Shown here: positions 14,512 to 17,047 of the stretch, in pieces
Layout of the letters: every line of letters begins with the position of its first letter
Numbering within the stretch: the first letter of the stretch is position 1
Assembly (NCBI GenBank): GCA_030826005.1
Contig: JAPJOW010000081.1
Span: forward strand, 1 to 17,047
Origin: Aliterella sp. RAGGC_92
GTDB lineage: Bacteria > Cyanobacteriota > Cyanobacteriia > Cyanobacteriales > Chroococcidiopsidaceae
Reading direction: 5' to 3'
DNA: 17,047 bases
Made by a program: the position numbers and the translations under genes
Notes under the pieces: generated by a model
Seen by the model: the letters and a program-made list of their open reading frames with translations, nothing else
Told to the model about the DNA's origin: nothing
The model's database searches: none

Positions 14512-15693
14512 TTAATTTAAGGGAGCTAGTTCTTGCTTGACAACTGCTTTGTAGGCGTTTTGGAGATTTAGGGCAATGCGTTCCCAAGTATACTGTTCCA
14601 GAATTAGCCGCCGGGCGCGATCGCCTGTTTCTTTAGCTGGCTGAGGATTTTTAAGACAATCAATAAGTTTGCGTGCAATATCGTCAGCATCAACTTTGAC
14701 TATATATGCTGCCTCAGCAACGCCAGCTTCGGGAAAATTGCAACCTGTCGTGATTATACAAGGCAATCCTGCGGCCATGCCTTCTAAAACTGACATACTA
14801 AATCCTTCGGAGTAGGATGGCGCAACGTATATACTTGCTGCGGCAAGGGCAGCATATTTAATAGCACCCGTAAGCATACCAGTAAAAGTAACTGCCTCCA
14901 AACATCCAAATTGGGCAAAGTAATTTTGGACGGTAGGCAAAAACCCGGTATTGTCTGGGCCGGCAACGATCGCATGAGTTTGGGGAAACTGAGCGTATAC
15001 TTGACTAAAAGCTTTTGCCAGTAAATCTAACCCTTTTTTGGGGTCAATCCTAGCTAAAAAAATAATTAAGGTTTTGTTGCGGGTATGAGGAAACTGTTGA
15101 TAAAAAAGTTCTGGATCTGTTTGAGTTTCACAATCATGGCGATGAATGCCATTAGCAACAAAAATCATAGGAGTTTTAATCCCGTAAGACTTAATACTAT
15201 TGGCTTCGGGAGATCCAGTTATTTGAATAGCCGCAGCTTTTTGGAGTGCTGGTTTCTCAAGTAGCTCATAGTACAAACGTTTTTTTTCTGCTTTATATGC
15301 CATTGCCCAAGGCTCTAGCATTCCATGAGGAGTCATGATGTACGGGATCTTGTGAAATTGACAAGCCCAGTGAGCAGGTAAAACAGGATAGGAAAAGACT
15401 GCATTAGTATGTACTAAATCATAGTTGGTTACGTGCTGGAACAACCATTTAGTTAAAGAGAAACTAATTTTGTAATCAGCTACATCCCAGTAAGGAAAAT
15501 ACTGAATGCGGTAATTTTTTTCATTTACCCACTTAGACAGGGGGACATCTAAATTAGTAAAGCCGTTAGCGGTGGTGGTTACAATATCAACGTTATGACC
15601 CAGATTGCCGACGGCTTGTGCCAATTCAAGGACAATTTTGGTAGGGCCGCCATAAACATTGCCTACGGCAGGAATAACCATTAGAACTTTCAT
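14512..15693 (-). CDS. Glycosyltransferase family 4
   Basis: 393 residues with a complete GT-B architecture. The N-terminal Rossmann domain has VIPAVGNVYGGPTKIVLELA, with the glycine-rich acceptor-side loop. PYIMTPHGMLEPWA (117-130) is typical of a GT4 branch found in polysaccharide loci. The C-terminal domain has FLARIDPKKGLDLL, with R215 and K220 for donor phosphates, and the EX7E motif SEGFSMSVLE with E296 and E304. It is a retaining glycosyltransferase acting at the cytoplasmic face on a lipid-linked acceptor; sugar donor unknown. Its ATG overlaps the TGA of the upstream GT4 by 4 nt (ATGA), a sign of translational coupling and of two consecutive transfer steps. Confidence 0.92.
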   Translation of the reverse strand: MKVLMVIPAVGNVYGGPTKIVLELAQAVGNLGHNVDIVTTTANGFTNLDVPLSKWVNEKNYRIQYFPYWDVADYKISFSLTKWLFQHVTNYDLVHTNAVFSYPVLPAHWACQFHKIPYIMTPHGMLEPWAMAYKAEKKRLYYELLEKPALQKAAAIQITGSPEANSIKSYGIKTPMIFVANGIHRHDCETQTDPELFYQQFPHTRNKTLIIFLARIDPKKGLDLLAKAFSQVYAQFPQTHAIVAGPDNTGFLPTVQNYFAQFGCLEAVTFTGMLTGAIKYAALAAASIYVAPSYSEGFSMSVLEGMAAGLPCIITTGCNFPEAGVAEAAYIVKVDADDIARKLIDCLKNPQPAKETGDRARRLILEQYTWERIALNLQNAYKAVVKQELAPLN

Positions 15694-16922
15694 AAAAATT
15701 GGTGGGTTCTCATTTTTGTTAGTTTAAGAATTTGCGCTGATTTTATTAAGGATTCATAGAGGGCAAGCAATTCATCAGTCATTCTTTGCCACGAATAATG
15801 TTCTATTAAAGCTGTAAGTTGTGTTTCTGTGTAAGTAAATTTGGTGAAATTAGTTTGAATATGAAGTATTGCTTCCACTAATGAGGATACTATTGGTTTG
15901 CTGATTACACCCTGTCCTCTACAAATAATTTCTGGAATTGCCCCTTCATTAGTTCCCACAATTGGTAATTGATAAAAGGCTGCTTCTAAGGCTGTAAAAC
16001 AAAAACCTTCTTCTAAAGAAGGCTGGACGTAAATATCGCTATTAGCATAGGCGGTGTCAATTTCTTGTCTGGGAACGTCAGATTTAATTGTGATGTGTTT
16101 ACTCAAATCCAATTCTGCTATTCGTTTTTGCAAGTAGTCATAATATTTTTGGACGCGAATAGTTCCTAACATAGTCCAAGAAAAGTCTAAGTTGCGATCG
16201 CGCAGTTGGGCGGCGGTTTCTAAAATTAAATGTTGTCCTTTATGAGGAATGTAAGCGCCAATTGTCAGTAAACGACAAGTTAAATTTGCGGTTTTACTAG
16301 ATGTCGCTTTAACATTAGTAAGAAACCCGTCTTCTATAGGGACAATTTTGCGATCGGGAATCATTGTAGATAATACTTGACCAAATCTGTAGCTTCCAGG
16401 AATATAGGCATCGTATTTGTGGCGTAACAATCTGCGATAGTTAACTGCTTTCATCAGATTGAGTCTAATTTTTTCGGTTAAGTAAGCAAGAGGAGAATCA
16501 TTGTCCCAAGTCTGACTGCATTCTCTGGGCGGGACATTATGCAGGGTTACGCATGATGGAATTGGCAATTTTTCAATTTCTAGTCCTTCCATTAAGTACA
16601 TTCCAACCAATACGTGCAATATGTCAGGAGAAAGTTGAGTTATAACTTTACTAAGATAAGCATTGACTTGGGTAACAAAATCTTTTCTTGATTTTCGATA
16701 GTTGCTATTTAATATCTGCAAAGAGCTAATGTAGTGAACCCGGAGAAAATCACTTTTATCTACTACGATTACATCTTTGCTATCTTGAGTATTAGGTACA
16801 ATGAGGTCAACTTCAATTTCTCTCGCACTTAAAGCATTGCTTACAGACTTTACATAAGTTGCTGTACCACCAATTAAGGAGTCATAATGTTCAGAAATTA
16901 ATAATATTTTCATTTTTTTCAA
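15690..16922 (-). CDS. Glycosyltransferase family 4
   Basis: 410 residues from the TTG at 16922. GAGGAG lies 8 nt before this TTG and 17 nt before the next candidate, ATG at 16913, so the TTG is preferred although family members usually begin at the equivalent of the ATG (MKILLISEHY). Acceptor-side glycine loop: SLIGGTATYVKSVSNAL. Donor domain: RLLTIGAYIPHKGQHLIL with its lysine, and EX7E in EEGFCFTALE (E305, E313), followed by LPIVGTNEGAIPEII. The two GT4 proteins in this operon are only distantly alike, so they probably add different sugars. The gene starts 2 nt after an unidentified upstream gene and ends inside the ATGA overlap with the next GT4. Donor and linkage are unknown. Confidence 0.9.
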   Translation of the reverse strand: MKKMKILLISEHYDSLIGGTATYVKSVSNALSAREIEVDLIVPNTQDSKDVIVVDKSDFLRVHYISSLQILNSNYRKSRKDFVTQVNAYLSKVITQLSPDILHVLVGMYLMEGLEIEKLPIPSCVTLHNVPPRECSQTWDNDSPLAYLTEKIRLNLMKAVNYRRLLRHKYDAYIPGSYRFGQVLSTMIPDRKIVPIEDGFLTNVKATSSKTANLTCRLLTIGAYIPHKGQHLILETAAQLRDRNLDFSWTMLGTIRVQKYYDYLQKRIAELDLSKHITIKSDVPRQEIDTAYANSDIYVQPSLEEGFCFTALEAAFYQLPIVGTNEGAIPEIICRGQGVISKPIVSSLVEAILHIQTNFTKFTYTETQLTALIEHYSWQRMTDELLALYESLIKSAQILKLTKMRTHQFL

Positions 16923-16924
16923 GC

Positions 16925-17047
16925 TTACTTCTCCTCTAAGAGATTTAACATTGTTTGGGCATATTTAATACTATTTTCGATATAAAAATTTTTTCCATTT
17001 GTTTTTAGAAAAATATCTAAAATTACTTGCTTAGGACTATTAAATAG
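16925..17047 (-). CDS. 3' end of an unidentified upstream gene (partial)
   Basis: Minus-strand frame open from the window edge to a TAA at 16927-16925, giving 40 residues that end in IKYAQTMLNLLEEK. The frame is too short to assign a family. Support for it being real: the next gene's ribosome site GAGGAG lies inside its last codons (TTA GAG GAG AAG TAA) and the next start follows after 2 nt, as in a tight operon. The other forward frames of the fragment close early. It is probably another glycan-assembly protein, by position only. Confidence 0.6.
   Translation of the reverse strand, partial: LFNSPKQVILDIFLKTNGKNFYIENSIKYAQTMLNLLEEK
16931..16936 (-). promoter_or_regulatory. Shine-Dalgarno of the right-most GT4 gene
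   Basis: GAGGAG on the minus strand, inside the last codons of the upstream gene, 8 nt before TTG 16922. It favours TTG over the ATG 9 nt further on. Confidence 0.65.

Noticed and set aside
14784..14975. Minus-strand 63-codon frame inside the GT4 gene
   Set aside because: It is an out-of-frame shadow of the EX7E region of the real glycosyltransferase.
15228..15240. Second copy of the tilS palindrome arm (AGCCGCAGCTT)
   Set aside because: Only 11 bases match, there is no partner arm nearby, and it encodes an ordinary KAAAI segment of the GT4 protein.
1..17047. CRISPR arrays, transposases, tRNA or rRNA genes, riboswitches
   Set aside because: No regularly spaced repeats, no transposase-like frames and no recognisable RNA gene or aptamer sequence were found on reading both strands.

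Overview
The window is chromosomal DNA from a cyanobacterium. The HIP1 octamer GCGATCGC occurs about 22 times by eye in 17 kb, in both coding and intergenic DNA, a density seen only in cyanobacterial genomes. The gene content agrees: a HmpF-type protein, a PATAN-domain response regulator and a short TilS. Genus cannot be fixed from the sequence; nothing here looks like Prochlorococcus or a marine picocyanobacterium.

Left part (1-3147): a divergent pair concerned with type IV pilus motility and taxis. A PATAN (DUF4388)-HTH-receiver response regulator runs leftwards out of the window, and hmpF runs rightwards. They share a 424-bp intergenic region. hmpF is the only plus-strand gene in the window, and its stop codon overlaps the stop codon of convergent tilS.

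Middle part (3144-8715, minus strand): three tightly packed genes, read from right to left: a Wzc-type polysaccharide co-polymerase/tyrosine kinase, a large outer-membrane beta-barrel protein with a signal peptide and two similar halves, and tilS, which starts 3 nt after the barrel gene. A housekeeping tRNA-modification gene therefore sits at the tail of an envelope/exopolysaccharide operon.

Right part (8870-17047, minus strand): exopolysaccharide or O-antigen-like assembly genes. In transcription order they are an unidentified gene (3' end only), two GT4 glycosyltransferases (ATGA overlap), a SAM methyltransferase, a GT2 glycosyltransferase, a YdcF/DUF218 membrane protein, gmd (GDP-mannose 4,6-dehydratase), a WcaF-type acetyltransferase, a 546-bp AT-rich gap, and a WcaI/WbuB-like GT4. 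Together they could make a GDP-deoxymannose-derived sugar (gmd), assemble a repeat unit (three GT4, one GT2), decorate it (methyl- and acetyltransferase) and control its chain length and export (Wzc, perhaps with the barrel protein). No flippase (Wzx), polymerase (Wzy), Wza-type exporter, initiating phosphoglycosyltransferase or Wzb phosphatase is present; these would have to lie elsewhere.

Start-site notes: gmd most likely starts at a TTG behind a perfect AAGGAGG; the right-most GT4 most likely starts at TTG behind GAGGAG; the barrel protein most likely starts at an internal GTG that places the signal peptide at the N-terminus and removes a 59-nt overlap with wzc. No tRNA, rRNA, CRISPR array, insertion sequence or riboswitch was recognised.
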